From NCBI GenBank assembly GCA_036346405.1, contig CM070563.1:27465600-27529599 (forward strand): DNA of 64,000 nucleotides, written 5' to 3'. Positions within the stretch are counted from its first letter, which is position 1. Every line of letters begins with the position of its first letter. This DNA is from Phyllostachys edulis (lineage: Eukaryota; Streptophyta; Magnoliopsida; Poales; Poaceae). The notes below the pieces were generated by a model. The model was not told the origin of the DNA. It saw only the letters and a list, made by a program, of their open reading frames with translations, and did no database searches. Made by a program: the position numbers and the translations under genes. Shown here piece after piece: positions 45,820 through 57,369 of this stretch.

Positions 45820-46620
45820 CTAGTTTGTGCGCTCAAAATAATGCCGCAGCTTCTCAAGACATGAGGAGGGCATATAGAAGCTTTTGGACCCGAGGGTAAC
45901 GCTCCTTAGGTCGTGTAAAACTTCACTTACGTAGTAGACCGGTCGCTGTACATTTTCACATTCTACGACCACTATCGCGCTTATCGCCTGTGGCGTGGCG
46001 GCTAGGTAAACCAAGAGCGCTTTCTTCCGCCTCTGAGAGACCGTAATAGGAGCACTCAGAAGGTACCTCTTGACATCCTCAAAGGCAGCGTTTGCCTCTT
46101 TCGACCACTCAAAACCTTCGTGTTTCCTTAGAAGTTTAAAGAAAGGTAGTCCCTTTTCTCCCAGTCGTGCGATGAAACGACTTAAAGCCGCCATGCACCC
46201 AAAGGAGTTTCTCGACTTCTTTCCGTAGTTGAGGGCGATTTCTAAAATGGCTTTTATCTTTTCGGGATTTGCTTCGATTCCTCGTATTGATACTAGGAAT
46301 CCAAGCAATTTCCCTGAAGAGATTCCAAATACACACTTCTCAGGATTAAGTTTTAAGCGATGTTTTCTGAGATTGTCGAACGTTTCTTGCGTGTCAAGAA
46401 TATGATTAAGTCTCTTGATGCTTTTGACAACTAGATCATCAACATAGGCTTCTAGATTTCGCCTAATTGAGATGAAAAAGTTACTGTGATCAAGCGCTGA
46501 AAAGAAGCGCGGCATTTTTAGACCAAATGGCATTTTGACATAGCAAAATATACCAAATGGTGTAATAAATGCGGTCTTTTCTTCATCGTCTAGACACATA
46601 TTGATCCGTGGTATCCGCAA
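45820..46620 (-). pseudogene. G4 reverse transcriptase and RNase H
   Basis: A 266-residue frame. It starts inside the palm domain (RINMCLDDEEKTAFITPFGI, then YVKMPFGLK) and holds the active site EAYVDDLVVKS. It then gives the LNPEKCVFGISSGKLLGFLV block and the RNase H start (FEWSKEANAAFEDVKRYL, then ALLVYLAATPQAISAIVV). The first catalytic segment upstream (about 46620-46900) is in broken frames. The active-site aspartates are kept. The RNase H continues in another frame below 45820. Copies the element RNA into DNA in living relatives. Confidence 0.85.
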
Positions 46621-47502
46621 TATGCGTCTAAAAACTTAACATTTCACAACCCGCAGAGAGTCAACCAACCGATCGACACGAGGTAAAGGAAAATCGCCTT
46701 TTGGACAAGCTTTATTAAGATCAAGTAAAGTTCACGACATACGCCATTTGCCGCTTGACTTTCTAACCATTACAGGTTAGCCAACCATTTCGGTGGTTGA
46801 CCTCTTATAAAGCCCGCTTAAGTAGCTTATCCAATTCGATTTAATAGCATCTCGCCGATCAGGCAAATCTCCGCAATTTTTGTTTTACGGTACTTTGTCG
46901 CCGTAGCTAGCTCGCGGCTCGATCACCTCCCCGGGACTCCGCATGTCGGATGCTTGCCACGCTAATACATCTGCGTTAGCTCGGAGGAAGGTGATGAGGG
47001 CGCCTTTCTATTTGGGGTCGGAAGTATTCCCGATCTAAGCAGCCTTCGAGGGCTCCCTCCGCCCGTGAGGAACCTCTTTGACTTTGTCGCTCGGCTTTGG
47101 TGCAGTTTTTAGGCTTCACTTGCTAGTCGAAGGTTGACTTTCTTCTCGAGTTGGTATTTGTCCTACCATCTCGAGGGATCGACGGCCGCAGTATGCGCCA
47201 TCTTCTTGTCACAATGGATTGTGATTACTCCTTTGGGACTCGCATCTTAATACATTGATATCCATAATGAGTAGCCATTAGAATTTTGCCAAAGTTGGTC
47301 GTCCGAGTATGGCGTTATATGTCAGATCGAAATCGACCACATCAAAGGAGATTTTCTCGTCTCGAAATTACTTGGTGAACCAAATGTTAAAGGAAGAGAA
47401 AATTGACCAATTGGTTTGTCGAAGATCCCGATGACGATCCCATGGAAAGAGTATCGCACCGGTCTTACTTTGGTCCCGGTACTTGTATGTCATCCAGAGC
47501 AC

Positions 47503-48033
47503 TCAGAATAAAATATTTAACGAGCTTCCACCATCAACCAAGACTCGATTGACCCGACAATTGTTGATGGTGGGTTCGACCACGATTGGGTATCGACCTG
47601 GTCGAGTCGAAGGAATCGGGCAGTCACTCTTCTCGAAAGAGATAGTGACTTCCGACCACTTTGGTAATTTATTGACGAGAGGAGGATCTATGGAGTTTAC
47701 CTCACGTTCAGCAGCTTTAAGCTGTCGCTTTGATTCATATGCCGATGATCCCCCGTAGATGTGTTCGATGGTGTGTTGCGGATCCTGGAACGGCATCTCC
47801 TCTTCGTCATCTGAAGATTTATGACCACTTGTTTGACCTACCTGTTCGAGAGTAGGAAGTGGTCCTTTGCCGTTGTAGTAGTCTTCAAGCTTTCGTTGGA
47901 AGACCCGGCAATTGCGAAGGTCATGCCCTTCCTTTTTATGGAAAGGACACCACCTAGGCTTATCATTTTTCCGATCAGGGTGCTTACCTTTGCCTCTCGG
48001 AGTGCGGCTTGGATGTGCGTGGTTCTTTATCAT
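47503..48033 (-). pseudogene. G4 gag zinc finger and protease start
   Basis: The frame contains WCPFHKKEGHDLRNCRVF, the C-x2-H-type zinc motif of Tat-lineage gag, then an acidic linker. The protease follows with VNRVLVDGGSSLNILF, in which V-D-G-G-S-S replaces the usual D-(S/T)-G-(A/S) core. Protease would cleave the gag-pol polyprotein. The stretch from 46900 to 47500 is the protease end and the linker to reverse transcriptase in short broken frames. Confidence 0.75.
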
Positions 48034-48385
48034 TCACAGCCAATACCTCCTTGGAACCGCTGGTTTGGAGTTTTTGACCCTTCGCCTTGTTCTTGGACTT
48101 TTTTGCTTTTTTATCCTTCTTCTTACCAATGTCGCCTGGCTCTCGAGAGGTATTGTCTTCTCGATCTATTGTATTGTTCCACTCGACCGCCTCGTATAAA
48201 TGGCATATCGATCACCATCTCAAGAGTTCGCAATGTAGTAGGTGGGTTTAAAGCAATGTCTTCGTTATTCTCCTACTACGGACTCCTCGCTTGAATGCTC
48301 GATGACGATGAATCGAAACTTCAGGAATTGAGTTACGAACCTAACTAAAGCACTTGATGAATTGGCGCAAGGTCTCGTTGTCATT

Positions 48386-49591
48386 CTATCTCATCCGGTG
48401 CAAGTCATCCTCCTTTCTAGGGCGATTGTAAGTGCCTTGGAAATTTGCCAATAGAAGGTCGCAGAGGTGTTGCCAAGAGTAAATCGACTCGAGTGGTTGA
48501 TTCAGTAACCACGATCGAGCGGATCCTTCGAGCACAGTTGGAAGATAATTTGCCATTACATGCTCTCCTCCTCCTGCTGCTCGGACAGCCATTGTGTAGA
48601 TTTGAAGGAATTTGATGGGATTTTGGGAACCATCAAACTTCTCCATATTCACTAGTCGAAAACGAGGTGGCCAGCGAACAGCTCGGAGATCAGGCGAGAA
48701 TGCCCGACATCCAAGAATGACTTCTTGACGCCTTTGCAGAAAGAAGGGTTGATATCATCGTGGTCGTACTCGACGATACCCAAGAATAGGTTGACCGACC
48801 TATGATAGATCTCGATCTTACGAGGGAATACTCGTAGTTTATCTCTCCGCCGCAGATTCCCATGTCGGAATGGTGAGCGATCACCTTCCGAGGGGTTTGT
48901 TGATCATCACCGCTCGAAAGACATTTTCGAGTAGGTGATCGATGTGACTTACTATTGCGCCGATTCCTCCGTGGTGATATGTTCGATCGACCGTAGCCAA
49001 GAAGTCGACATATGACTTCTGAATGATGTCGGCGAGGCGCTTTAGCCTTGCCATCGTGTTCAAGCATTTGTGCGATCTCTTCAACGAAGAGGTCGAGTTC
49101 GGTGCTCGGGCTAGCTCTTGAGTTGGATTCTCGAGCAAGTCATTGATGTATCAAGTTCTTGAGCTTCCTTCGATCGATATTGATGCGCCTGCATGATTCT
49201 TTTGGGCTTCAATTTTCTTCCGTCGAATAGCCTCAAGAGCTTCTATGTCGGACTCTTGAGATCGCCTCAATGAAGTGCGAGAATGTCGAGGATTTCTCGC
49301 GTTCATGAAGGTGTTGGTCGGTCCGCCAGCTGGTGGCGTCCTTGCCAACGCCACGAGGGGCGCAGCAGGTGATCTTTCGAAGGGTCTCCATCTCGGTCTC
49401 TAGAAGAGTGATCTTGATCTCGAGGGAAGGACGAAGACCTCCTGCTGATGATTCTCACTTGCGCCGAGGCCTCTCCGCTTGAGGAGTCGCCGAGAGACAC
49501 CATCTGGCGATTTTGGAGTAATCCTCCGTGGGGAAGTCTGGGTTATAACCGTCTCCGTCGGCAGGTGTGATCTGCGGACTGTCGACGCCAA
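48386..49591 (-). pseudogene. G4 gag, N-terminal and central parts
   Basis: The best-preserved frame (48386-48652) reads MNMEKFDGSQNPIKFLQIYT, then HVMANYLPTVLEGSARSWLL and LLLANFQGTYNRP, the typical gag core of Tat-lineage gypsy elements. Upstream frames (49003-49591) are Ser/Arg-rich and shift several times. The first frame opens right at the primer site without an ATG (TTG GCG TCG), and ATG starts occur further in. The protein would form the RNA particle. Confidence 0.75.
49576..49590 (-). other. Probable G4 primer binding site
   Basis: Two bases inside the 5' LTR, the minus strand reads TGGCGTCGACAGTCC. TGGCGCCGTTGCC-type sites complementary to tRNA-Asp are usual for Tat-lineage elements, so this would be a diverged version. 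The position is right but the tRNA match is imperfect. Confidence 0.45.
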
Positions 49592-49592
49592 C

Positions 49593-50338
49593 TGTCGGTG
49601 TTTTAGAACCGAACTTACGTAAAGATTGTTTGATTCGAGGGGCCTCCTAGAATGGAATCACGCAGAGAGATTGACACGGGGATTTTTATACAGGTTCAGG
49701 CCTTCTCCGGAGAGAATAACAACCCTACTCCTGTGTGTGTATGGTATTGAGTGTATTCTAAACAATCAGGGGAAAAACTAAGACTATTACAGATAGTGCT
49801 TGTATTCCTGATGGCCCGATTGATCCCCCCCTTCCTTTCTCTGATTGCCGCCTTTTATAGTACGTGAAGGAGCGGCAAGCACTCAGATAAAGCGGCGCCA
49901 TCACCTCCCCGTGAATTCAAGACGTTGGTAATAATCACCGGTGTATTAACTCCTCCACGTCGCTCAACAGCTATATACCAGAGATAATGGAGTATTACGT
50001 GTCATTACTCCGCAGAATAACAGCGTATGATGACTGTTTGAATCCCTTAATCAATAAGACCCACTTGTCTGTAGGTTTATTTGATCATAAGGTGGTCGAG
50101 TTGACCTAGTCGTAGAAGAACTTACGACCATGAGGTAGTCGTAGCAAGACTTACGACTATTGGGGTAGTCGTAGCATAACTTACGACTATGGGGGTGGTC
50201 GTAGAAGAACTTACGACCACCCATTAGGCTCTTCCCTCATAATATTAAGGGGTACACTTAGGGTCCACATAACATCATATTTACCTATAATAAGAATTAT
50301 AGATAAAAGATAAAATGAGGATTATTATATCCTCGTCA
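49593..50338 (-). repeat. G4 5' LTR (746 bp) with four perfect hairpins
   Basis: The plus strand runs from TGTCGGTG to CCTCGTCA. Hairpins GTCGTA/TACGAC (50109-50128), AGTCGTA/TACGACT (50137-50158 and 50167-50188) and GTGGTCGTA/TACGACCAC (50195-50220) lie in a row, each with an 8 nt loop. A TATA box (minus) is at 49851-49860. Followed by the ACACC duplication. Confidence 0.9.
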
Positions 50339-50343
50339 ACACC

Positions 50344-51558
50344 TGAAAGTGCAACGGTCAAGTCCAACTTATAGGCCACAACTCCTTTCTTCTCAATGAT
50401 GCGAAAAGGTCCGACATATCGAGGAGCTAACTTGCCTTTGACGTCGAACCTTTGATTCCCCTTCAGAGGAGTGACTTTGAGATATGCAAAATCATTTTCT
50501 TAAAATCTCAACTCGCGATGGTGTTGGCCCGCATAGCTCTTTTGTCGGGATTGAGCCCTGTGTAACCGGTCTTGTATCAACCGAACTTGACTTTCGGCCT
50601 CCTTGATCGAGTCTGGGCAAAGAATGGTCTTTCACCGGTCTTAGAACAATTTAATGGGGTTCTACATCTTCTCCCGTATAAGGCCTCAAATGGTGCGATA
50701 CCGAGACTAGCTTGAAAATTGTTGTTGTAAGAGAACTCAGCAAACGACAAGCATTTCTCCCAATTCTTCCTATAGGAAAGAACACAAGCATGGAGCATGT
50801 CTTCCAAGACTTGATTGACTCTTTCAGTTTGGCCTCCGGTTTGGGGATGGTACACTGTGCTAAAGGAAAGGTGAGTCCCCATAGCGTCTTGCAAGCTATT
50901 CCAAAACCGTGAGGTAAAGATTGAACCACGATCTAAAACAATTGTCTTGGGTACCCCATGTAGACTCACAATTCTTGAGACATAGAGCTCAGCTAAGTGA
51001 TCCACATGAATCTTGGTCTTGACAGGAAGGAAGTGTGCCACTTTACTTAGTCAGTCAATGACGACCCAAATAGCATCATTTTCCTTGGAGGTTTGGGGGC
51101 AGATCGGTGATAAAATCCATACCGATCGAATTCCACTTCCATTCAGGTACTGGCAAAGGTTGTAGCATACCCGTTGGTCATTGATGTTTGGCCTTCACAT
51201 GACAACATATGTCGCACTCGGCAATGAATCTTGCGATCTCTCTTTTCATTTGGGTCTACTAAAATCTCTGCCGGAGATCTTGATACATCTTCGTGGCCCC
51301 GGGATGAATGGACAAAGGAGAATTATGGGCTTCGCAGAGGACTAAGTTCTGTAATTCCATAACCTTCACAACAACAAGGCACTGCCCAAACCATACAACA
51401 CCATGGTCATCTTCCGAGAAGCACTTGGCTGTCTTGTTCTTGATATTCTCCTTGATTTGGTTTACCCCTTTGTTCAATTGCTGAGCCACCTTGATATGAT
51501 CTTCCAAGGTTCGTTGCACTTCCATAGCAGTGAGAAAACCATGCTCAACCACTCCCAA
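50344..51558 (-). pseudogene. G3 integrase
   Basis: The zinc region is LVLCEAHNSPLSIHPGATKM, then C-D-I-C-C. In the catalytic core the first Asp is in WVVID (about 51055), the second in VLDRGS, and the Glu in YHPQTGGQTERVNQVLE. Stops occur at 51256-51261 (two TAG in a row, where related elements have Trp-Trp) and 51051-51053 (TGA right after the first Asp). A frameshift near 50600 is followed by the post-core region, in a different frame, down to 50344. There G4 is inserted. The rest of the protein is at 37257-37521. Confidence 0.85.
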
Positions 51559-51567
51559 GTTAAGCCG

Positions 51568-52284
51568 CTAAAATTCTTCGTGGAGGGTGGGCTGCTGCTC
51601 CTTGAGCATCAAGCTATTGCAATAGACCTTTCGACTAAGTGCATTGGCAACGACATTAGCCTTGCTCGAATGATATTGGAGATCCATGTCATAATATTTG
51701 ATCAACTCCAACCACCTTCTTTGCCAAAGGTTTAGATCTGGTTGGGTGAACAAATATTTCAAACTTTTGTGGTCTGAATACACTTCGCAACGATTACCGA
51801 TGAGGTAATATCGGTAAATCTTCAGCACAAGGACCACTTCAGCAAATTTCAAGTCATGAGTTGGATAATTGAGCTCATGAGGTCTCAATTGTCTTGACGC
51901 ATAAGCCACTACCTTGCCTTCTTGCATAAGAACATACCCGAGTCCTTGACAAGAAGCATCACAATAGATATCGAAACTTCGGTGAACATCGAGAAGAACA
52001 AGGACTGGAGATGTGGTCAACCTCTTCTTGAGTTCTTGAAAACTCTTCTCACAATCAGTGGACCACACAAATTTCTTGTCCTTATTTAGCAACTCCATCA
52101 TCGGCTTCGCGATCTTCGAAAAGTTCTCGATAATGCGACGATAGTAGCCCGCCAAACTGAAAAAACTCCTCATGTCTATTATCAATTTGGGCTGCCCCCA
52201 AGAGAGCACATCATTGACCTTGCTAGAATCCACAACTACACCTCCAGCTAAAAGGACATGGCCTAAGAAGGCCACTTCATCCAA
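51568..52284 (-). pseudogene. G3 RNase H and connection domain
   Basis: A 238-residue open frame starts DEVAFLGHVLLAGGVVVDSS, then FSLAGYYRRIIENFSKIAKP. RNase H has DIYCDASCQGLGYVLMQ, then YSDHKSLKYLF and KANVVANALSRK. The catalytic Asp in CDAS, the Glu in FAEVVL, the Asp in YSDHKS and the last Asp position (here VVANALS where relatives have VADALS) can be compared. The last one is Asn. It degrades RNA in RNA-DNA hybrids. It is the best preserved part of G3. Confidence 0.85.
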
Positions 52285-53387
52285 CCAAAATTCGCACTTG
52301 CTGAACTTCGTGTAAGCCAGTGCTCATGCAGCTTCTCCAACACTAACTTCAGGTGTTGAGCATGCTCTTCATCATTCTTCGAATAGATGAGGATGTTATC
52401 TATGAAGACCACTACAAACGTGTCCAAATTCTCCATGAATACCATATTCATAAGGGTCACGAAATAGGCAAGAGCATTCATCAAGCCGAAAGACATGATG
52501 GCGTACTCGTATAGTCCACAGCGAGTAGAGAAATCCGTCTTCGTAACATCTTCAGATCTGATTTTTATTTAGTGATAGCCCAATCTCAAATCAATCTTAG
52601 AGAATACCCGAGCCCCGATCATTTGATCGAAAAGGTCGTCGATCTGGGGCAACGGGTACTTGTTCTTCAGCGTCACTTCATTAAGCAGACGATAATCAAC
52701 GCACATACGCAGAGTTATGTCGTTCTTCTTCACAAAGATTACCAAATAGCCCCACAGAGATGAGCTAGAGTAAATGAAACCCTTCTCTTGCAGCTCACCA
52801 AGTTGCTTCTTCAATTCCTTCAATTCATTTGGAGGCATACGGTTTGGCCTCTTCGAGATTGGGGCGGTACCGAGTAGTAACTCGATGACGAATTCAATTT
52901 CCCGGGCTGAAGGCATCCCTGGTAATTCTTCGGGAAATACATTGGGGAAGTCACACACTGCTGGTACTTCATGAATTTCTAGAGCCGACTTCGCTTCAAG
53001 CACGAAAAGATGCGGTTCTTGCAACTTCGGTGCAAATCCAACTTGCTCGCCAGAGCAACATGTGAGAGAGATGTATTTCTTGGCACAATCGATTTGTCCT
53101 AAGTGTTGGGATAGCCAATCCATGCCAAGAATCACATCTAAACTCACTAAATTGAGGAGGAAAAGATTTGCCAAAAATACCACTCCTTCAATCTCAATCG
53201 ATACGTCCTGGCATTCGTTTTCGACTCTCATTTCTAACCCCGGATAGTGGATAATCAAAGAAACATGCATGGGAACAATTTTAATATCACCATTTTCAGC
53301 AAAACATTGCGATGTAAAGGAATGTGAAGCTTCGGAATTGAATAAAATATTAGCAGGATGAGAATTGACGAGAAGCATACCCAACAC
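52263..53387 (-). pseudogene. G3 protease and reverse transcriptase, active-site Asp lost
   Basis: The protease core reads ILFNSEASHSF, where relatives have F-D-S-G-A-S: the catalytic Asp is Asn and the Gly is Glu. Reverse transcriptase follows: PEELPGMPSAREIEFVIEL, P-I-S-K-R-P-N-R-M, LGELQEKGFIYSSSSLWG, then VDYRLLNEVTLKNKYPLPQI and FSKIDLRLGYH. A TAA stop at 52569-52571 takes the place of the Gln that follows H in the family. The next frame (52263-52496) has MSFGLMNALAYF and the active site F-I-D-N-I-L, where F-I-D-D is expected. A frameshift near 52320 separates it from RNase H. Confidence 0.9.
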
Positions 53388-53456
53388 GACGTCGGGTGCC
53401 TCCTGAGCTTCCTCGACCGAGATGTGATTAAATCGACCGAGTGCAACCTTATGGAA

Positions 53457-53798
53457 TTATTGGGAAACCTTCAGAGCTGGAGGAGGATCATGGCCTTGCC
53501 CTTGCACTTGCCCCTGAGTAGGGTGAGGGGCGACTCCGGTCTTCTTAGGGCAATTATTCACATAATGGCACTTGCCACTGTAGTAGAAGCAAGTGTCCCC
53601 AGCAGCTGAGTTGCAGAGGTCACCTTGCTGTCCCGCAGGTGCTCGTGGTTGAAACACGACCTGCGAAGGGCAAGGTAAAAGTGTCGATGGCCTCGGTGAC
53701 GGTGGAGCTTGAGGATGGGGCATCGGGGCTTGCCAAAGCGAGGTCGGGGAATGTTGCCCCCTGCTTATTTTTGGGTCTCCCACTTGTGCTTGCGAGAC
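53457..53798 (-). pseudogene. G3 gag C-terminus with damaged zinc knuckle
   Basis: Pro/Gln-rich sequence followed by C-F-Y-Y-S-G-K-C-H-Y-V-N-N-C. The usual knuckle is C-x2-C-x4-H-x4-C. Here the second Cys is Tyr, so zinc binding would be lost. The upstream end at 53798 is the border of the solo LTR insertion, and gag continues at 57370. A TAA lies shortly after the junction (about 53773). Confidence 0.8.
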
Positions 53799-56700
53799 TG
53801 TGAGGACCCCGATTTATTTGGCTTGTAATGCTTAGTCATCCATTGACCCTAGCATCACAAACAAAATAACCCGTGTCTTCGAGATATGTATACTTCCCAG
53901 AAATGCAGTATACACACCCCTTTACAAAATCATGCATCAATTCCATTCAAGACATAGCACCAAAGCACGAACTAGAATAAATAAAAGACATACATAATAA
54001 AGAGTTATTACAAAAGAGGCCGACCGGCCAAATACAACTAAGGAAGATAAACAACAGCGGAAGCAAAAGCCATAAGATGGCGATAAACAAAAGAAGTCCA
54101 TAGGGTTTGCCTTAAGCCCACAAGGCAACCGACCGGGCTGCCTAGCTAGTCTTCCCAACCGCAGCACATCTCACAAAAGTAAAGCCCTTGGGGCTCTACC
54201 TCCTCTGCAACAAAGTTATTAAGCGAAGCAAATGAGTACAAAAATGTACTCGCAAGACTGACGTGTAAGGGTAACAGATCTATACATATGCTACATGCAA
54301 GCTTTATTTAAGTGGAAGACTTTAGGCTCATTTTAGCATAAAGCAAGTTTTCATTTGCAATATTTAAATAGATTCAAAGCAGTTTTACAATTCATTTTTA
54401 ATTTGCAAATAACAACGAGACAACAACATAATAACAATAGATAGATGACAACAACAATCCTGGAAGTGACTAACCCAATAGCCACCACAACAATAGCCTG
54501 AATCACCTAATTCATACCACCCATGTCAAGTTTTAATTAAATGTTTAGTCTAGTTCTTGCACGACCTTACCAAGCATGTCCATAACCTAGGACGAGACTA
54601 TTCGAATAGTTTTAACCCTGCAGGGGTGTACCAATGTACCCACACGTCAGACCGCCTTTTCGCCAAGCTATTTAGCACACTTCCTTTGGTATGCCGGCAC
54701 GGATAAGTCCTACGAGGCATTTCCAATGAATGATGCTAATTAAGAGTCGCGACAACCCGAAAGGTAGGAGATACCGGCCCAGTCTAAGCAACTGCGGGTG
54801 CTCTTTCCCTTATAAAAACAGTTTTAACCACCTGCGACCCACAATTAACACCTCCCAAAGTACTTAGCCAAGAGGGGTTCCCAATACCCTCGTGTGGTTA
54901 GCACGCAAAGGCGCTTGGCTTAGTGACACAAGTAACTCGGTCCTTGGGGACCTAGACACCATTCCATTCACACCCAACATATCGCACCAACATCCATTGT
55001 GCCCAAGTCATGAAACAATTTTGTTTTCATTTTTATTTTATTTGATTAAAAAGTAACAAAGCACAAGATGGACATAATGGAATAATAATTTTTGTGTGAT
55101 CAAGGTCATCGACATAATGTCGACAACCGCCCATGTCTACCGTTATCTAAGCATTTCTAAGCATCAACGTAAACTACTAAGTGATAAGAGTCCATCCATC
55201 GAACTCCAAATCACATCAAGATAATCCTAGACTTAGTAGTAGAGAATGAACATTTACCTACAGAGTATGCATCTATAGGCTCAACTAATCGATAATTTAA
55301 CACAAAGTAGCATGCATACATACAAGTGAAACAAAGTATTAAACTTTTAAAGTAATAGGACAATATGGATATGATCAAACTGCTTGCCTTGCTGGGGCTG
55401 TTCACTATGCTGCACAGGATCGCTCACGGGATCAACACAATCGTCGGCACCTAATGCAAAAGCGAAAAAGAACCGATAAGAACGAAGAAAACCGAAAGGA
55501 CTCCACAGCAAACATACTCCAAATGCTCTGGAATTTTTACAGAAGCAATAGCATGATTTTTAGAGAATTTAGCAACAAGAACCAATTGATTTGGATTCTC
55601 AATGCAAAAGATATGGCCAAAACAATTCTGCTCAGCCTGGAAAATGCTGGAAAATTCAAATCGGTTACTGTTCATCCGAATTAAATTCTCAAGCACAATT
55701 TTCCAAAGAGGTGTTGCACCTGGGATTTTTATGGTAAAACAAGCACCTCATGAGATGAATAACACAATTGAGTTCACCTCATTTGGAGCTATGATGCATG
55801 TTTTATGATTTTTCAAAGACATGCAAAAGAGCACAAATAAAATGCACTCACAATTCTTTTGAAAATAGTGACATGCCTAAATCCTATTCTACCATTTAGC
55901 ACACTAACAGAGGAAGCCAACAAAGTTGGATTCACTCAAAAATGATCTATAGATAATTACTTATGCATTTTACAAGTTAAATACCACTTTTAGGATAACA
56001 ATTAAAACCTATTTCTAAACTATTTTAGCAAACCATTTTCTGGAGCCGAACTAAGCTCACAACTATTTTTAGATTAAAGCTCAGTTCAAACCAGAGCTAC
56101 CAAAATTTGAATCAACTCAAAAGGAGCTAAAATGAAATAGTTATGCATTTTCAAAGTTTATTACCTTTTTCAGTTTACAATTAAATCCATCGGAAAATCT
56201 CCTAAAAGGAAACGACGAGGAAAAGCCTGGGCCGTTGATCCTGGATCGGATGGCCCAAGACCTCGGGGAAAACGCGCACTCATCCGCGCGCGATCGACGA
56301 ACGTGGGCCGTGGATCCTGGATCCAATGGCTCACGACCTGCGGCATTGCGCGCTCGCGCCCGCGTAGCTCCAACGAACATGGGCCGTTGATCTTGAATCC
56401 AACGGCTCATGTCCTCCCGGCAACGCGGCGCGTTTGGAATACATGCGCGCGAACGGGGAGAGGAGGTCGTGGCCGTTGATGTTAATCCAACAGAGCACGA
56501 CATTGAGGGGAGGTCCTGGCTGGCGCGCACGACACAAAGGAGGTCGTGGCCGTGAGATCTTGATCTGACGACAATGAGATGAGAGGGGAGGTCGTGAGCG
56601 TTGGATGCGGATCCAATGGACGCGACCTCACGAGGGGGAGGAGCTGGCTGAGTTGGGAGGTAGGAGGTCTGAAACGGAGGTCGTGGCTATTGGATTTGGA

Positions 56701-57364
56701 TCCAATGACTACGACCTCGTGCGGGTGAGGGGCTGGGCCACGGTTGGTTGCGGCGGAGGTCGTGGCTGTTGGATTTGGATCCAACGGCGCACGACCTCGC
56801 GAGGGAGGAGGACTCGCGGTGAGCTGGGGAAGTGGGTTGGGTTTGACCCACTTGGAAAGTGGCTCGGACCCGAGGAACAGTGCATGGTTTGAATTTAAAT
56901 TTGAAGGCTGAGGATAGAGGAATTTTTAGAGGTAGCAAACTAACTCCAAAAATTCCGAAATTTTAACTGGAGCTTCCTCACTCCAGCATTAACCTTACAT
57001 AAAATTTACAGAGGTTTTTTGTACAATACATTTTTCTCCAAAAATTCATCAAGGCAGCTCTAGGGTTTGACTTACCTCCAAAATTTATCAAATAATTTCT
57101 AAAAATTATGAAATAATTTAGAGGGGTCACCCATCATTCCTAGAACCAAGGGAAAATGTTTCCCCAAGTTTAGCACAAGATTTGTGACAAAGTGGGATAA
57201 GAGTTTGACTTTAGTCAACAGGAGGTTTAGGTTTTTGAACTCCACCACTCTTGACAAGAATTATAGCAATGTTCAAGAGTTTCAAGATGTGAGAAAAAGT
57301 TTTAATTTCTACACATTTTCTTACATTTGAAACACACACCCATTTATACATTTGGGATGTTACA
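53799..57364 (-). mobile_element. Solo gypsy LTR (3.6 kb) inserted in G3 gag, TSD GAGAC
   Basis: The plus strand starts TGTGAGGACCCC and ends GGGATGTTACA, so the minus strand starts TGTAACATCCC. GAGAC is duplicated at 53794-53798 and 57365-57369. Removing the element and one copy makes the gag frame continuous. The sequence is related to the G1 and G3 LTRs, with a shared ATTCGAATAG...CCCACACG...AGACCGCC block and a GGCCGACCGGCC phrase. Its GC-rich part (56200-56880) contains imperfect repeats of a phrase like GAGGTCGTGGCCGTTGGAT, at least eight variants on one strand or the other. No internal genes. Confidence 0.9.
56200..56830 (+). repeat. Degenerate GAGGTCGTGGC(C/T)GTTGGAT repeat cluster
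   Basis: Within the solo LTR, the phrase (GAGGTCGTG)(GCCGTTG/GAGCGTTGGATxxxGATCCAA) recurs, for example at 56464, 56540, 56590, 56677 and 56757. Related GGCCGTTGATC or GGGCCGTGGATC forms occur at 56230, 56305 and 56385. Each GGAT...GATCCAA forms a small self-complementary ATCC/GGAT element. The cluster probably belongs to the LTR promoter region. Confidence 0.65.
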
Positions 57365-57369
57365 GAGAC

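Larger units (their letters stand above)
37522..50338 (-). mobile_element. G4: complete Tat-type gypsy element (12.8 kb), TSD ACACC
   Basis: The LTRs of 741 and 746 bp begin TGTCGGTGTTTTAG (plus strand) and end CCTCG(C/T)CA. They look roughly 95 per cent identical by eye. ACACC is duplicated at 37517-37521 and 50339-50343. Gag, protease, reverse transcriptase, RNase H and integrase lie on the minus strand. A 5.6 kb region between pol and the 3' LTR carries a multi-exon gene on the opposite strand. Pol details (Y-V-D-D-L-V-V-K, then KLNPEKCVFG.SSGKLLGF) and an additional RNase H fit the Tat/RIRE2/Grande lineage. Reading frames are damaged, but less than in G3. Confidence 0.9.

Noticed and set aside
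56141..56938. ORFs on both strands in the solo LTR
   Set aside because: Created by the GAGGTCGTGGCCGTTGGAT-type repeats. The peptides are repetitive and differ in each frame.
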